A program made the position numbers and the translations under genes. 64,000 nt of DNA from Cloacibacillus porcorum (GTDB taxonomy: Bacteria; Synergistota; Synergistia; Synergistales; Synergistaceae), in contig NZ_CP016757.1 in NCBI RefSeq assembly GCF_001701045.1, positions 1,295,501 to 1,359,500 of the forward strand, given 5' to 3'. Of the stretch, positions 9,455-18,711 are shown one piece after another. A model generated the notes under the pieces. The model searched no databases. It worked only from the letters and a program-made list of their open reading frames with translations, and had not been told where the DNA came from. Position 1 is the first letter of the stretch. Every line of letters begins with the position of its first letter.

Positions 9455-9918
9455 CGCTGCTCCTGGTCATCTGGCTTTTGCAGGACTTCGTGCAGCTGCT
9501 GCTGATGGGCATCTGCATGGTGCCTGACGTTTTCCTGCTGACGGCGCTCTTTATGGCGCTGCTGCCGGATACCACAAAAGAGCGGCAGACGAAACTCGTA
9601 TGGGCCGCCTTTATCGGCGGTTTGATCTGGGATCTGCGCTGGACCAATCTTCCGGGGCTCACGGCGGCGATCGGCGGCGGCGTCATCGGCCTCGCCTGTT
9701 TCCTCTGGCAGAAGACGCCGGTACAGGGGCGCACGCTGGGCACATTTACGATAATGTCAATAGGCTGTGAGCTGCTGTATGCGGGGATACACTTTTTCTT
9801 CTGGACCATACCCAGCCAGACGATGATGCGGCAGTTCATAGTCCAGCAGCTGATGGCGGTACCGGCGATCGTTTTCTTCTCGTGGCTCTTCTGGAAGGTA
9901 TCGGGACGGAATGGTTAG
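9451..9918 (+). CDS. mreD: Rod-shape-determining membrane protein MreD
   Basis: 155 residues with about five hydrophobic helices and almost no soluble part, the pattern of MreD. Sequence conservation in this family is low, so the call rests on hydropathy, length and position between mreC (4-nt overlap) and mrdA (8-nt overlap). It is the integral membrane member of the MreBCD complex. Confidence 0.9.
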   Translation: MTLLLVIWLLQDFVQLLLMGICMVPDVFLLTALFMALLPDTTKERQTKLVWAAFIGGLIWDLRWTNLPGLTAAIGGGVIGLACFLWQKTPVQGRTLGTFTIMSIGCELLYAGIHFFFWTIPSQTMMRQFIVQQLMAVPAIVFFSWLFWKVSGRNG

Positions 9919-11707
9919 TACTCAGTATTCAAAGTTTGATATCATGCGCCGCATGCGCTTCCTGCAGGCGGCGGTATTCGTCTCTTTCATGCTGCTCGTT
10001 ACGGGGCTCTTTTTCTTTCAGGTCGTGCAGGGCGACACCTATGTCAAACTTGCCTCGCAGAACCGGCTGCGCATTCTGCGCATCCTCCCGCCGCGCGGCA
10101 GCATCATTGACATAAACGGCGCGCCGCTCGCGGTCAACGTCCGCACCTTTAACATCAACGGCTATCCCATCGACCTACAGCGGGAGGAAAATGTAAAGTC
10201 CGTAACGGCCCTTCTGGTTCGCAGCGGTATTCCAATGACGGAGGATAAGTTCAAAGAGCTTGTTGCAAAGCAATACTCCGCTCCATACCGCGCGATAACC
10301 GTCGCGACGAACCTCACCTTTGCGCAGGTCGCGGAGATGATAATGGACAAAGACTTTAAAAAGGTCCTCTTTCCGACCCCAGTATGGCGGCGCACCTATC
10401 CCGCGGCGCAGTATGCCGCGCACGTCATCGGCTATGTGGCGGAGATCACGAAGGAGGAGCTTGAGACGAAGGACGCCGATGTCTATCGCGGCGGCGATAT
10501 GATCGGCAAAAACGGTATTGAGGGCGAGTACGAGGATACCTTGCGCGGAGCCGCCGGCGAAGAGGTGATCGAGGTCGATTCGCGCGGCCGGAAGCTGCGC
10601 AACATCAGTTACGTGAAATCGGCGAAGGGCGGCGATATGACGCTGACGATCGACCTTGCCGCCCAACGGTACGCGTCGGAGCTGATCGGCAAATTTCGCG
10701 GCACGATAATCGCGATGGATATCAACGACGGCGGCATACGCTGCCTCTATTCCTCTCCCTCCTATGATCCCAATCCGCTTACCTGGGGCATTACGAACAG
10801 CGAGTGGGCCGCGCTCACGGACCATAACGAGAGACCGATGATGAACCGCGCGATCTCCGGCGCCTACCCGCCGGCCTCGACCTTTAAGATAGTCACCGGC
10901 TCGGCAATACTCGAGAGCAGGGTGGCGAATAAAAACACGACGGTTAACTGCCCCGGCTATTTTGAGCTGGGCAACCGGCGCTTTCGCTGCTGGAAGCACA
11001 GCGGCCACGGGCGTGAAAATATCATAAACGCCCTCCGCGATTCCTGCGACGTCTATTTTTACCAGCTTTCGAACCAGATGGGGATCGACCGGCTGATAAA
11101 GACGGCCGCGAAGTTCGGCGTTGGTCAGAAGACGGGGATCGATCTCACGGGAGAGGTCTCTGGGACGCTCGCGGGGCCGGAGTGGAAGAAGAAGCGTATC
11201 AAGGAAAACTGGTACGGCGGCGATACCGTAAACTATTCGATCGGGCAGGGATATGTGCTGATGACGCCGCTCCAGGTATTAAGGGCCTACGCGGCGCTGG
11301 CAAATGGTGGTAAACTTTTAAAGCCCAGGCTCAACACCGCGTCAGCGGTTGAGAGCGTTCCCCTGGATATTTCACCCGAAGTGTTAAAATTGATACAGTC
11401 GGGTGTACAGGAGGTCACAAGGAGCGGTACGGGAAGGCGGGCCAGCTCCTTCGGGGTCAAGGTCGCGGGAAAGACCGGCACGGCGCAGAATTCGCACGGC
11501 GACGACCACGCCTGGTTTGTCGGATACGCTCCCGCGGATAATCCTAAATACGCGGTCGTCGCGATCGCGGAGGCCGGCAAGGGCGGCGCTGCGGTCACCG
11601 GCCCGATCGTAGGGAAGATGCTCAATTTTCTCATAAACGGCAAAAAATATACCGAACCCAAACCGGCGGAAGAGGCAAAGACTCCTGCTGCGCAGACGGG
11701 AACATAA
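9911..11707 (+). CDS. mrdA: Penicillin-binding protein 2 (peptidoglycan D,D-transpeptidase MrdA)
   Basis: 598 residues of class B PBP. A single membrane anchor (about 18-39) is followed by the pedestal domain and the transpeptidase with all three catalytic boxes: S323-T-F-K, S378-C-D, and K521-T-G-T. The SCD form of motif 2 fits the elongation PBP2. It cross-links lateral-wall peptidoglycan together with RodA. Its start codon lies inside the 3' end of mreD, so it is translationally coupled. The C-terminal ~25 residues are Pro/Ala/Glu-rich. Confidence 0.96.
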   Translation: MVSTQYSKFDIMRRMRFLQAAVFVSFMLLVTGLFFFQVVQGDTYVKLASQNRLRILRILPPRGSIIDINGAPLAVNVRTFNINGYPIDLQREENVKSVTALLVRSGIPMTEDKFKELVAKQYSAPYRAITVATNLTFAQVAEMIMDKDFKKVLFPTPVWRRTYPAAQYAAHVIGYVAEITKEELETKDADVYRGGDMIGKNGIEGEYEDTLRGAAGEEVIEVDSRGRKLRNISYVKSAKGGDMTLTIDLAAQRYASELIGKFRGTIIAMDINDGGIRCLYSSPSYDPNPLTWGITNSEWAALTDHNERPMMNRAISGAYPPASTFKIVTGSAILESRVANKNTTVNCPGYFELGNRRFRCWKHSGHGRENIINALRDSCDVYFYQLSNQMGIDRLIKTAAKFGVGQKTGIDLTGEVSGTLAGPEWKKKRIKENWYGGDTVNYSIGQGYVLMTPLQVLRAYAALANGGKLLKPRLNTASAVESVPLDISPEVLKLIQSGVQEVTRSGTGRRASSFGVKVAGKTGTAQNSHGDDHAWFVGYAPADNPKYAVVAIAEAGKGGAAVTGPIVGKMLNFLINGKKYTEPKPAEEAKTPAAQTGT

Positions 11708-11770
11708 GGGAGATATGGGATTGATGATTTTCTTTATCGAACTTAGTTTGTTTATTAGGGGTGCTGGAAG

Positions 11771-12457
11771 ATGATTCAGTTAAAGGGCAGACAGGCGGGG
11801 TCTCTAAAATGCGTCGTTCCCGCCGATATGAGCGAGCGTCAGATGTTCGAGGGTTTTAGTTCGCTGCTTTCCACGGGGAGCCATCTGCTTGCCGGCAGCG
11901 AAATAGAGATAGACCTTCAGACGCGCCGTTTCTCGCCGGCGCTGCTGCTGAAGATTTGGAAAACTTTTATCGAGCCGAGCGGCTGCGCCGTCACTCTCTG
12001 GTCGGTCTCCGACCCGCAGTCCAGGGAATACCTTGAAAGGATGGGGTTCCGGACTTCGGCGGGCGAATACACGGCAGAGCGGCCGGAGAAAAAAGAGGCG
12101 CGGCGGGAGGAGGCCGGCGACGGCATCTATCCTGGCTTCGTCTATTTCGGCACGCTTCGCGGCGGCCAGAACATCGGCCACGCCGGAGACGTGGTGATAA
12201 TCGGCAACGTAAACCAGGGGGCTGAGGTCACAGCGAAGGGCAACGTCACGGTGATCGGACGTCTCAACGGTCTTGTGCACGCGGGATGCGGCGGCAGCGA
12301 CGAGATGACGGTGGTCACCCGCTCGCTGGAGGCCGGGCAGGTGCGCATCGGTACAAAGGTAGGTATCATCGACAGGGATTCCCTCTTCTGGGGTAAACCG
12401 GTCACGATCAGGATATTGGAAAACGAGGTACTGGTGGCTCCATGGCCGGTACTATAA
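11771..12457 (+). CDS. minC: Septum-site inhibitor MinC
   Basis: 228 residues. The N-terminal domain (1-~100) is the weakly conserved FtsZ-interacting part; the C-terminal beta-helix domain carries the hallmark repeats (GQNIGHAGDVVIIGNVN, GAEVTAKGNVTVIGRL, GLVHAG). MinC blocks FtsZ assembly at cell poles when recruited by MinD. The 63-nt gap after mrdA is one of the larger ones in this operon, but I see no clear promoter in it. minD follows 14 nt later. Confidence 0.95.
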   Translation: MIQLKGRQAGSLKCVVPADMSERQMFEGFSSLLSTGSHLLAGSEIEIDLQTRRFSPALLLKIWKTFIEPSGCAVTLWSVSDPQSREYLERMGFRTSAGEYTAERPEKKEARREEAGDGIYPGFVYFGTLRGGQNIGHAGDVVIIGNVNQGAEVTAKGNVTVIGRLNGLVHAGCGGSDEMTVVTRSLEAGQVRIGTKVGIIDRDSLFWGKPVTIRILENEVLVAPWPVL

Positions 12458-12471
12458 AGGAGGATGCAGTT

Positions 12472-13272
12472 TTGGGGTGCAGAATAATCGTAATTACTTC
12501 AGGTAAGGGCGGCGTCGGAAAGACGACGACCACGGCAAATTTAGCGGCGGCTCTCGCTTCCGAGGGGTATAGGGTTGTGGCCATCGACGGAGATGTCGGA
12601 TTGAGAAATCTCGACGTTATCATGGGCCTTGAAAACCGCATCGTCTATACGCTTATAGACGTCATCGAGGGCAACTGCCGGCTCAACCAGGCGCTTATAC
12701 GCGACAAACGGCTGGAAAACCTTTACATGATACCGACCGCGCAGTCCAAGACGAAGGACGCCGTCTCGGCGGAGCAGATGGAAAAACTTTGCGGCGACCT
12801 GAGCCCGGATTTCGACTTTATACTCATCGACAGCCCCGCCGGCATTGAGTCGGGGTTCCGCAACGCGGCGGCCGGGGCCACCGAGGCGCTCGTCGTCACG
12901 ACGCCGGAGGTTTCTGCGGTGCGTGACGCGGACCGCATCATCGGCCTGCTCGAGTCGATGGACAAGGCTCCCATCCAGCTGATCGTAAACCGTATCCGCC
13001 CCGATATGGTCAAACGCGGCGAGATGCTGAGCGTTCAGGATGTGCTTGACATCCTCGCAGTGGATCTTGTCGGCATGATCCCCGACGACGAATCGATCGT
13101 CATTTCGGCCAACCGCGGCGAGCCGCTCATCTTCTCCGGCGGTACAAAGGCGGGCGAAGCCTACAAAAATATCTCTAAGCGGCTATGCGGCGAAGAGGTC
13201 CCCTTTATGGACCTTTCGAAGGAAGAGGGCGGAATATTCGCCTCGCTGCGCAGACTGTTTTCCAAGGGTTAG
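12472..13272 (+). CDS. minD: Septum-site ATPase MinD
   Basis: 266 residues from TTG at 12472. The frame is open back to an ATG at 12442 inside minC, but AAGGAGG (12457-12463) sits 8 nt before the TTG and the product then begins MGCRIIVITSGKGGVGKT, exactly as MinD proteins do. The deviant Walker A is K12-GGVGK17-T; the Walker B region is DFILIDSPAG. The last residues (FASLRRLFSKG) form the amphipathic membrane-targeting helix. MinD is the membrane-cycling ATPase that recruits MinC and responds to MinE. Confidence 0.96.
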   Translation: MGCRIIVITSGKGGVGKTTTTANLAAALASEGYRVVAIDGDVGLRNLDVIMGLENRIVYTLIDVIEGNCRLNQALIRDKRLENLYMIPTAQSKTKDAVSAEQMEKLCGDLSPDFDFILIDSPAGIESGFRNAAAGATEALVVTTPEVSAVRDADRIIGLLESMDKAPIQLIVNRIRPDMVKRGEMLSVQDVLDILAVDLVGMIPDDESIVISANRGEPLIFSGGTKAGEAYKNISKRLCGEEVPFMDLSKEEGGIFASLRRLFSKG

Positions 13273-13281
13273 GTGATCCGT

Positions 13282-13572
13282 ATGAGAATATTTGATTGTA
13301 TCAGCAGCCTTTTCGGCTCTCAGAAGAGCAGCTCAGTGGCGAAGGAGCGGCTGCAGCTGGTGCTTATCCATGACAGGAACGATATCTCGCCGGAGATACT
13401 CACGGCGCTGCGTGCCGATCTTATAAATACGATCAAGAAGTATCTCGATATCGACGAGAAGGGAATCGAGCTCGACCTTAACAGGGAAGACCGCTCGGTG
13501 GCGCTGCTGGCGAGCATACCGCTGAAAAACATGCAGCGGCCCGTCAGGGGCAGAAAGAAGACGGAGGAGTAA
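13282..13572 (+). CDS. minE: Cell-division topological specificity factor MinE
   Basis: 96 residues from ATG 13282, which has AGGTGA 5 nt upstream; a GTG 9 nt earlier touches the minD stop and is less likely. The N-terminus (MRIFDCISSLFG) is the amphipathic membrane-binding helix, followed by the anti-MinCD region (AKERLQLVLIHDRNDISPE) and the topological domain. MinE stimulates MinD ATPase and drives Min oscillation. Having MinE, not a DivIVA-only system, fits a diderm rod. Confidence 0.96.
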   Translation: MRIFDCISSLFGSQKSSSVAKERLQLVLIHDRNDISPEILTALRADLINTIKKYLDIDEKGIELDLNREDRSVALLASIPLKNMQRPVRGRKKTEE

Positions 13573-13606
13573 TGGCCTTCGCCGTCAAGCTTGGCGCATA
13601 TTAACG

Positions 13607-14728
13607 ATGGCTGAAAAATTTTCCACAAGCTGGAGCGACATCCGCTCCTACACGGACTGGGTAATGATCATCGTCACTCTTGTCCTCTTCTGCTTCGGCC
13701 TTGCCGCGATCTACAGCGCAAGCGCCTCGTTCGCGAAGGGCGACGCCTCCGTTTCGGGCTTCGTAATAAGACAGCTGGTCTGGGGCGCGATGAGCGCTGT
13801 CGTCTATCTGGCGGTACTCAAAGCGGATTACAGGAATTTTCTTAAATACGCCGGCCCTCTCTTCGTCTGCATCGTGATAATCTTTGTGGCGCTGCTTGTC
13901 GTGGGTCATACCGCGAAGGGGTCGCAGCGGTGGTTCAACTTCGGATTCTTCCGTTTTCAGCCCTCGGAGCTAGGCAAGGTAATTTTCGCGCTCGTGCTTG
14001 CGAGGATATGTTCGGCGCTGCCTCCCAACAACAGTCGCGGGATCGGCGCCGCCGTGCTTGTCGCGGGGGCCGCCATTGTGCCGATAATGCTGCAGCCGGA
14101 TCTGGGCAGCTCCCTGGTTTATGCCGTGATGCTGATAGCCGTATTCATCGCGGCGGGTACGCCCGTGAAGATCCTTACTTCGATGGCGGGGGTAGGTGTG
14201 GCGATGCTGCCGCTGGGGTGGATGATTTTGAAGCCTTATCAGAGAATGCGTCTGTTGGTTTTCCTCGATCCGACGATCGATCCGCAGGGTTCGGGGTATA
14301 ATGTTATACAATCGCGCATCGCGGTCGGTTCGGGGGGCCTTTACGGCAAGGGCTTCATGCACGGCACGCAGGGTAAGCTTCACTTCCTGCCGGAGCCGCA
14401 CACCGACTTTATCTTCAGTGTCTTCTCGGAGGAGTTTGGCTTTATCGGATGCGCCGTCGTGCTGCTGTTCTTCGCGGTTCTGCTGTGGCGCATTCTGAAT
14501 GTTTCGCAGTACACGAAGGATTTGCAGGCGAAGCTGATGTGCGCCGCGATTGCGGCGTGGCTGTGGTTTCAGATCATGGAGAGCGTGGCGATGAGCATGG
14601 GGCTTGCGCCGGTGACGGGGCTGCCGCTGCCGCTCTTCAGTTACGGAGGCAGCTCTCTGCTTGTGATATCGCTGGGGCTCGCTCTGGTCCAGAGCGCGAA
14701 CATCGTCGCGCGCAAAGATAGATTTTAA
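13607..14728 (+). CDS. rodA: Rod-shape-determining glycosyltransferase RodA
   Basis: 373 residues, SEDS family, about ten membrane helices. Signature segments are KGSQRWFNFGFFRFQPSELGK, QPDLGSS, EPHTDFIFSVFSEEFGF and LPLPLFSYGGSSLL. SEDS proteins polymerise lipid II; RodA works with the PBP2 encoded 1.9 kb upstream. Position after minCDE in a rod-shape operon favours RodA over FtsW. The ATG at 13607 has no strong ribosome-binding site. Confidence 0.94.
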   Translation: MAEKFSTSWSDIRSYTDWVMIIVTLVLFCFGLAAIYSASASFAKGDASVSGFVIRQLVWGAMSAVVYLAVLKADYRNFLKYAGPLFVCIVIIFVALLVVGHTAKGSQRWFNFGFFRFQPSELGKVIFALVLARICSALPPNNSRGIGAAVLVAGAAIVPIMLQPDLGSSLVYAVMLIAVFIAAGTPVKILTSMAGVGVAMLPLGWMILKPYQRMRLLVFLDPTIDPQGSGYNVIQSRIAVGSGGLYGKGFMHGTQGKLHFLPEPHTDFIFSVFSEEFGFIGCAVVLLFFAVLLWRILNVSQYTKDLQAKLMCAAIAAWLWFQIMESVAMSMGLAPVTGLPLPLFSYGGSSLLVISLGLALVQSANIVARKDRF

Positions 14729-14740
14729 CCTGGGTATGCT

Positions 14741-14785
14741 CCGCCGGACCGTACGCGGCCTATTGGCGTACGGGCGGGCGGATTT
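14741..14785 (+). terminator. GC-rich hairpin between rodA and the radical SAM gene
   Basis: CCGTACGC (14749-14756) pairs perfectly with GCGTACGG (14766-14773), with a further outer CCGCC/GGCGG arm, followed by ATTTC. The short T-run makes it a weak terminator or an attenuator dividing the long operon at this point. Confidence 0.55.
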
Positions 14786-14813
14786 CGTATAAAAGATTTT
14801 AGGAGGAAATTAT

Positions 14814-16601
14814 ATGCAAGGAGCTATTGAAGAGGGGCGGCTTCGCCGGCTGCTCTCCTCTGTTAAGCGCCCGTCCCGTTATATCGGCGGCGAATGGGGA
14901 AGCGGCCCTGTCAAAGAGGGAGAGGACCTTGTGCGTATCTGTTACGCCTTTCCCGACCTCTATGAGGTGGGAATGAGCTATCTCGGCTTTCAGATACTCT
15001 ACCCGCTGACGAAATCGCTGCCCTATGCCGACGCGGAGCGCGTCTACACGCCATGGCCGGATATGGAGGCGGCGATGCGGGATTCCGGCACGCCGATTTG
15101 GGCGCTTGAGAGCAAACGTCCTCTCACCGATTTTGACGCTGTAGGCTTCACGCTGCAGTACGAGCTTTCATACACGAATATCTTGACGATCCTCGATCTC
15201 GCGGGAATACCGTTCCGCTCCTCGGAGCGCGGGGAAGAGCATCCGCTCATCCTCGCCGGCGGTATCGGCGCGCTTGCGCCGGAGCCGGTCGCCCCCTTTA
15301 TCGACGCCTTTATGGTGGGGGACGGCGAGGTGCTCATCCCGGAGGTGCTGAAATGTCTCCACGGGCTCAAGGGCGCCAAACGGGCTGAGAAGCTCGCGGC
15401 GCTGGCCGCCATCGAGGGCGTCTATGTGCCGGCGCTGTACGACGGAAGCAAAAAGATTCGCCGGCGGATCGCCGAAGACCTTGACGGCGCCTTTTACCAC
15501 ACCTCGATGATCGTGCCGAATACCGGTATTGTCCACGATCGGGTCGCCGTACAGGTATTTAAGGGCTGCACGCGCGGCTGCCGCTTCTGCCAGGCGGGGA
15601 TCATCGACCGCCCGCTGCGGGAGCGCAGCGCCGAATCCGTCTGCGAACAGGTCAAGGGGCTGCTTGCCTCGACGGGGTGGGAGGAGGTCGGGCTTTTGTC
15701 CCTTGCCACCTGCGACTGGAACGGACTGCCGGAGGCGATGGAAAAATTCGCCCCGATGCTTGCGGACAACCAGATAAAGCTCTCCCTGCCCAGCCTGCGT
15801 GTCGACGCCTTCTCCGTGAACCTCGCGGCGGGGCTGGAGTCGATGAGGAAGGGCGGCCTCACCTTCGCCCCCGAGGCGGGAACGCAGCGTCTCCGCGATG
15901 TCATCAACAAAGGCGTCACGGACGAAGCGATCGAGGCGGCGTTGGACGAGACATTCTCCCACGGCTGGGACAGGGTCAAGCTATACTTTATGATGGGGCT
16001 GCCGACCGAAACGGCGGAAGACCTTGCGGGCATTCTGGATATCTGTAACCGCGCGGTCTCGATCGCTAAACGCCACAAGCGGCGCGGCGACGTCAACGCC
16101 TCTGTCGCGGGATTCGTGCCGAAGGCGCACACGCCGTTCCAGTGGGAGGCGCAGGCCTCCATCGCCGAGCTGCGCGAGCGCGGCCGCGGACTCAAGAGTT
16201 CTCTGAAAAACAGAAAGGTCTCCCTTTCCTACCATGAGCCGGAACAGACCTTTCTTGAGGGCGTCTTCGCGCGCGGCGACTCCCGCCTCGCGGCGGCGGT
16301 CGAGGAGGCCTGGCGGCGCGGAGCGCGCTTTGACGGCTGGACGGAATACTTCAACTTCGACCTCTGGACGGCGGTCTTTGCCGACCTGGGGATAGACGCG
16401 GCCGGTTACACGGCCGCGCGCGGAGTGGATGATAAACTGCCGTGGGATCACATTGACTGCGGCGTGACGAAAGATTTTCTGCTGCGCGAACGCGAAAAGG
16501 CGCTCGCTGCGGTGACTACCGGCGACTGCCGCGGCGGCTGTAACGGCTGCGGCTGGCAGGGCCGCACGAAGGCGAAGGGGTGTCCCCATGTCGAGAATTA
16601 G
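14814..16601 (+). CDS. TIGR03960-family radical SAM protein
   Basis: 595 residues. An N-terminal B12-binding-like region (CYAFPDLYEVGMSYLGFQILY) precedes the radical SAM domain with the cluster motif CTRGCRFCQAG (Cx3Cx2C). A Cys-rich tail (CRGGCNGCGWQGRTKAKGC) could bind a second cluster. The family is paired almost everywhere with the DUF2344 protein that follows, here with a 14-nt overlap, and often with rng, as here. A role in tRNA or ribosome modification has been suggested, but the reaction is not established. AGGAGG precedes the ATG. Confidence 0.9.
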   Translation: MQGAIEEGRLRRLLSSVKRPSRYIGGEWGSGPVKEGEDLVRICYAFPDLYEVGMSYLGFQILYPLTKSLPYADAERVYTPWPDMEAAMRDSGTPIWALESKRPLTDFDAVGFTLQYELSYTNILTILDLAGIPFRSSERGEEHPLILAGGIGALAPEPVAPFIDAFMVGDGEVLIPEVLKCLHGLKGAKRAEKLAALAAIEGVYVPALYDGSKKIRRRIAEDLDGAFYHTSMIVPNTGIVHDRVAVQVFKGCTRGCRFCQAGIIDRPLRERSAESVCEQVKGLLASTGWEEVGLLSLATCDWNGLPEAMEKFAPMLADNQIKLSLPSLRVDAFSVNLAAGLESMRKGGLTFAPEAGTQRLRDVINKGVTDEAIEAALDETFSHGWDRVKLYFMMGLPTETAEDLAGILDICNRAVSIAKRHKRRGDVNASVAGFVPKAHTPFQWEAQASIAELRERGRGLKSSLKNRKVSLSYHEPEQTFLEGVFARGDSRLAAAVEEAWRRGARFDGWTEYFNFDLWTAVFADLGIDAAGYTAARGVDDKLPWDHIDCGVTKDFLLREREKALAAVTTGDCRGGCNGCGWQGRTKAKGCPHVEN

Positions 16602-17193
16602 GATTATCTTTGAAAAGCGGGGACTCTTCACCTTTGTTAACCACATGGACCTGCCTGTGGTCTTTTCCCGCGCGGCGCGCCGCGCCGGGCTGACGCAGGA
16701 GTTCACCCAAGGTTTTTCGCCGCACCCGCGGATAAGCCTCGCCTCGCCGCTCGCTATCGGAGTGGAGGGGCTGGCGGAGCCGGCGGACTTCTGGTTTGAA
16801 AAATGGGACGAGGAATCTTTCCTCCGGTGGAGTGCGATGCTCCCCGAGGGGTTAAAAATATTGAAATATGCGGAAGTTGAGGATGGGTTAAACCTGGCAA
16901 AGCTGATCGACGCGGCGGTCTACCGGATATCCGGCGAAGGCGCGCCCCTTGACGGGCGGGCGGCGCAGGTACTGTCCGACGAGGCCGCGCGGCTGAACGC
17001 GCTCTTTGCCTGTTCCTTCGCGGAGGGCACGGTGACGCTGACGGTTGGCGACCTCGAACACTGCGGCGCCGGTCTGCTCGTCAAAGCGCTTGCCGCGGCG
17101 GGGGTTGTCTCCGGCTGGCAGGATCTGCGCATGGAACGCCTCACCGTCGGCAAATGGAACGCCGAAGCCGGCGCTGTTCTTCCGCTTATTTAA
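16588..17193 (+). CDS. TIGR03936/DUF2344 family protein
   Basis: 201 residues beginning MSRIRIIFEKRGLFTFVNHMDL. The segments RAGLTQEFTQGFSPHPRISLASPL are typical of DUF2344, found either fused to or adjacent to the TIGR03960 radical SAM enzyme. Its start lies inside the upstream gene, so the two are translationally coupled and likely act together. No catalytic motif can be assigned. Confidence 0.88.
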   Translation: MSRIRIIFEKRGLFTFVNHMDLPVVFSRAARRAGLTQEFTQGFSPHPRISLASPLAIGVEGLAEPADFWFEKWDEESFLRWSAMLPEGLKILKYAEVEDGLNLAKLIDAAVYRISGEGAPLDGRAAQVLSDEAARLNALFACSFAEGTVTLTVGDLEHCGAGLLVKALAAAGVVSGWQDLRMERLTVGKWNAEAGAVLPLI

Positions 17194-17208
17194 TTGGAGG
17201 TTTGAGAT

Positions 17209-18711
17209 ATGTCAGGCTGGTCAAAAAAGATAATAGCCAATCTTGTTGACCCCGAAGAGATCAGGATCGCCATCATCGACGAAAAGGGGAAACTTTACGA
17301 ATTCTTTGTAGAGCGGATGCTTGAGCACCAGCGGACCGGCGAGATATACAAGGCGCGGGTCGACAGCGTGCTGCCTGGGATGAACTCCGCCTTCCTGAAT
17401 CTTGGCGACGGCAGGAACGGCTTCCTCTACCTTGACGACGTCAAGGGCATAGAGGTCAAGCCGGGTATGGAGATGCTTGTGCAGGTTGTCAAAAACGCGC
17501 GCAAGGGCAAAGGGGCGCGCGTCTCGCCGCGCGTTTCGCTCGCGGGGCGCTATATGGTGCTGATCCCCGGCGGCCACGAGACGGGAGTCTCAAAGCGTAT
17601 TGAGGACGACGATGAGCGCGCGCGCCTGCGCGCCATCGCGAAAGATATCCGCCCGCAAAACTTCGGGATCATCATCAGGACCGTCGCGGAGGGCTGCGAT
17701 GCCGAAGGGCTGCGCGAGGACGTCGAAGGGCTCCTCTCGCAGTGGGAGACGATCCAGCGCAACGCGAAACAGAACAGCGCCCCCTGCCTCATCCACCGGG
17801 ATATCGGCTCTCTCGAGCGCGTGCTGCGCGACGAGCTGACCGACGAGATAGACGAGATCGTCATCGACAGCGAAGAGGAAAAAGAGAGCGTCGAGGCAAT
17901 CGTCAAAAAATTCTTCCCCGACAAAGAGATTGACGTAAACCTCTTCAAGGGTAAAATGCCGCTTTTTGAAGTCTACGGGCTGGAAAACCAGATCGCCGAA
18001 CTGCAGGACCGCAAGGTCTGGCTCACTTCGGGGGCCTATCTCGTCATCGACCAGACCGAGGCGCTGACGGTGATCGACGTCAACACTGGCAAATTCGTTG
18101 GTTCAAAAAATCTCAACGACACGGTGCTCAAGACGAACCTTGAGGCCGCCGTCGAGATCGCCCGCCAGCTGCGGCTGCGCGCGCTCGGCGGCATCGTCGT
18201 CGTCGATTTTATCGACATGGAAAACGAAACGGACAACCAGGCCCTCGTGCACCAGCTGCAGGAGCTTTTCAAAAACGACCGCTGCAAGGCGCGCGTCTAC
18301 GGCGTCACCGGCCTCGGCCTTGTGGAAATCACGCGGAAACGCGCGCGCACCGACATCCGGGCGGCGCTTACGCGCGGCTGTCCCTTCTGCGGAGGCCTGG
18401 GAACGGTGACCAAAGAGGAGAGCGTGGCGGTGCAGATAAAACGCTTCATCAGGAAGATAACGCTCTCGTCGAAGTCGGAGGCTCTGCTGGTGGAGTGCTA
18501 CACGACCGTCGCCGAATACATAAGCGACACCTTCCTCTCCGCCTGGGAGGAAGAATTTGAGAGAAAAATATTCATCCGCGGCTGTCCTGACCTCTCCTGG
18601 GGCAAATACCGCCTCGAGTGTCAGGGTTCGCTTTCGCAGGTGGAACACCGCATAAACGTGCTTCAGAAACGGGAGGGCTGGGCCATTGTACATCGGTCGC
18701 CTTCAGCTTAA
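17209..18711 (+). CDS. rng: Ribonuclease G/E family endoribonuclease
   Basis: 500 residues, RNase G length, lacking the long C-terminal scaffold of RNase E. The N-terminal S1 domain (about 36-120) has RVDSVLPGMNSAFLNLGDGRNGFL; the catalytic DNase I-like region contains LTVIDVNTGKFVG with the metal-binding Asp, and ALGGIVVVDFIDM; the zinc-link is RGCPFCGGLG. It cleaves AU-rich single-stranded RNA in rRNA maturation and mRNA decay. GGAGG lies upstream of the ATG. smc starts inside its last 26 nt. Confidence 0.95.
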   Translation: MSGWSKKIIANLVDPEEIRIAIIDEKGKLYEFFVERMLEHQRTGEIYKARVDSVLPGMNSAFLNLGDGRNGFLYLDDVKGIEVKPGMEMLVQVVKNARKGKGARVSPRVSLAGRYMVLIPGGHETGVSKRIEDDDERARLRAIAKDIRPQNFGIIIRTVAEGCDAEGLREDVEGLLSQWETIQRNAKQNSAPCLIHRDIGSLERVLRDELTDEIDEIVIDSEEEKESVEAIVKKFFPDKEIDVNLFKGKMPLFEVYGLENQIAELQDRKVWLTSGAYLVIDQTEALTVIDVNTGKFVGSKNLNDTVLKTNLEAAVEIARQLRLRALGGIVVVDFIDMENETDNQALVHQLQELFKNDRCKARVYGVTGLGLVEITRKRARTDIRAALTRGCPFCGGLGTVTKEESVAVQIKRFIRKITLSSKSEALLVECYTTVAEYISDTFLSAWEEEFERKIFIRGCPDLSWGKYRLECQGSLSQVEHRINVLQKREGWAIVHRSPSA

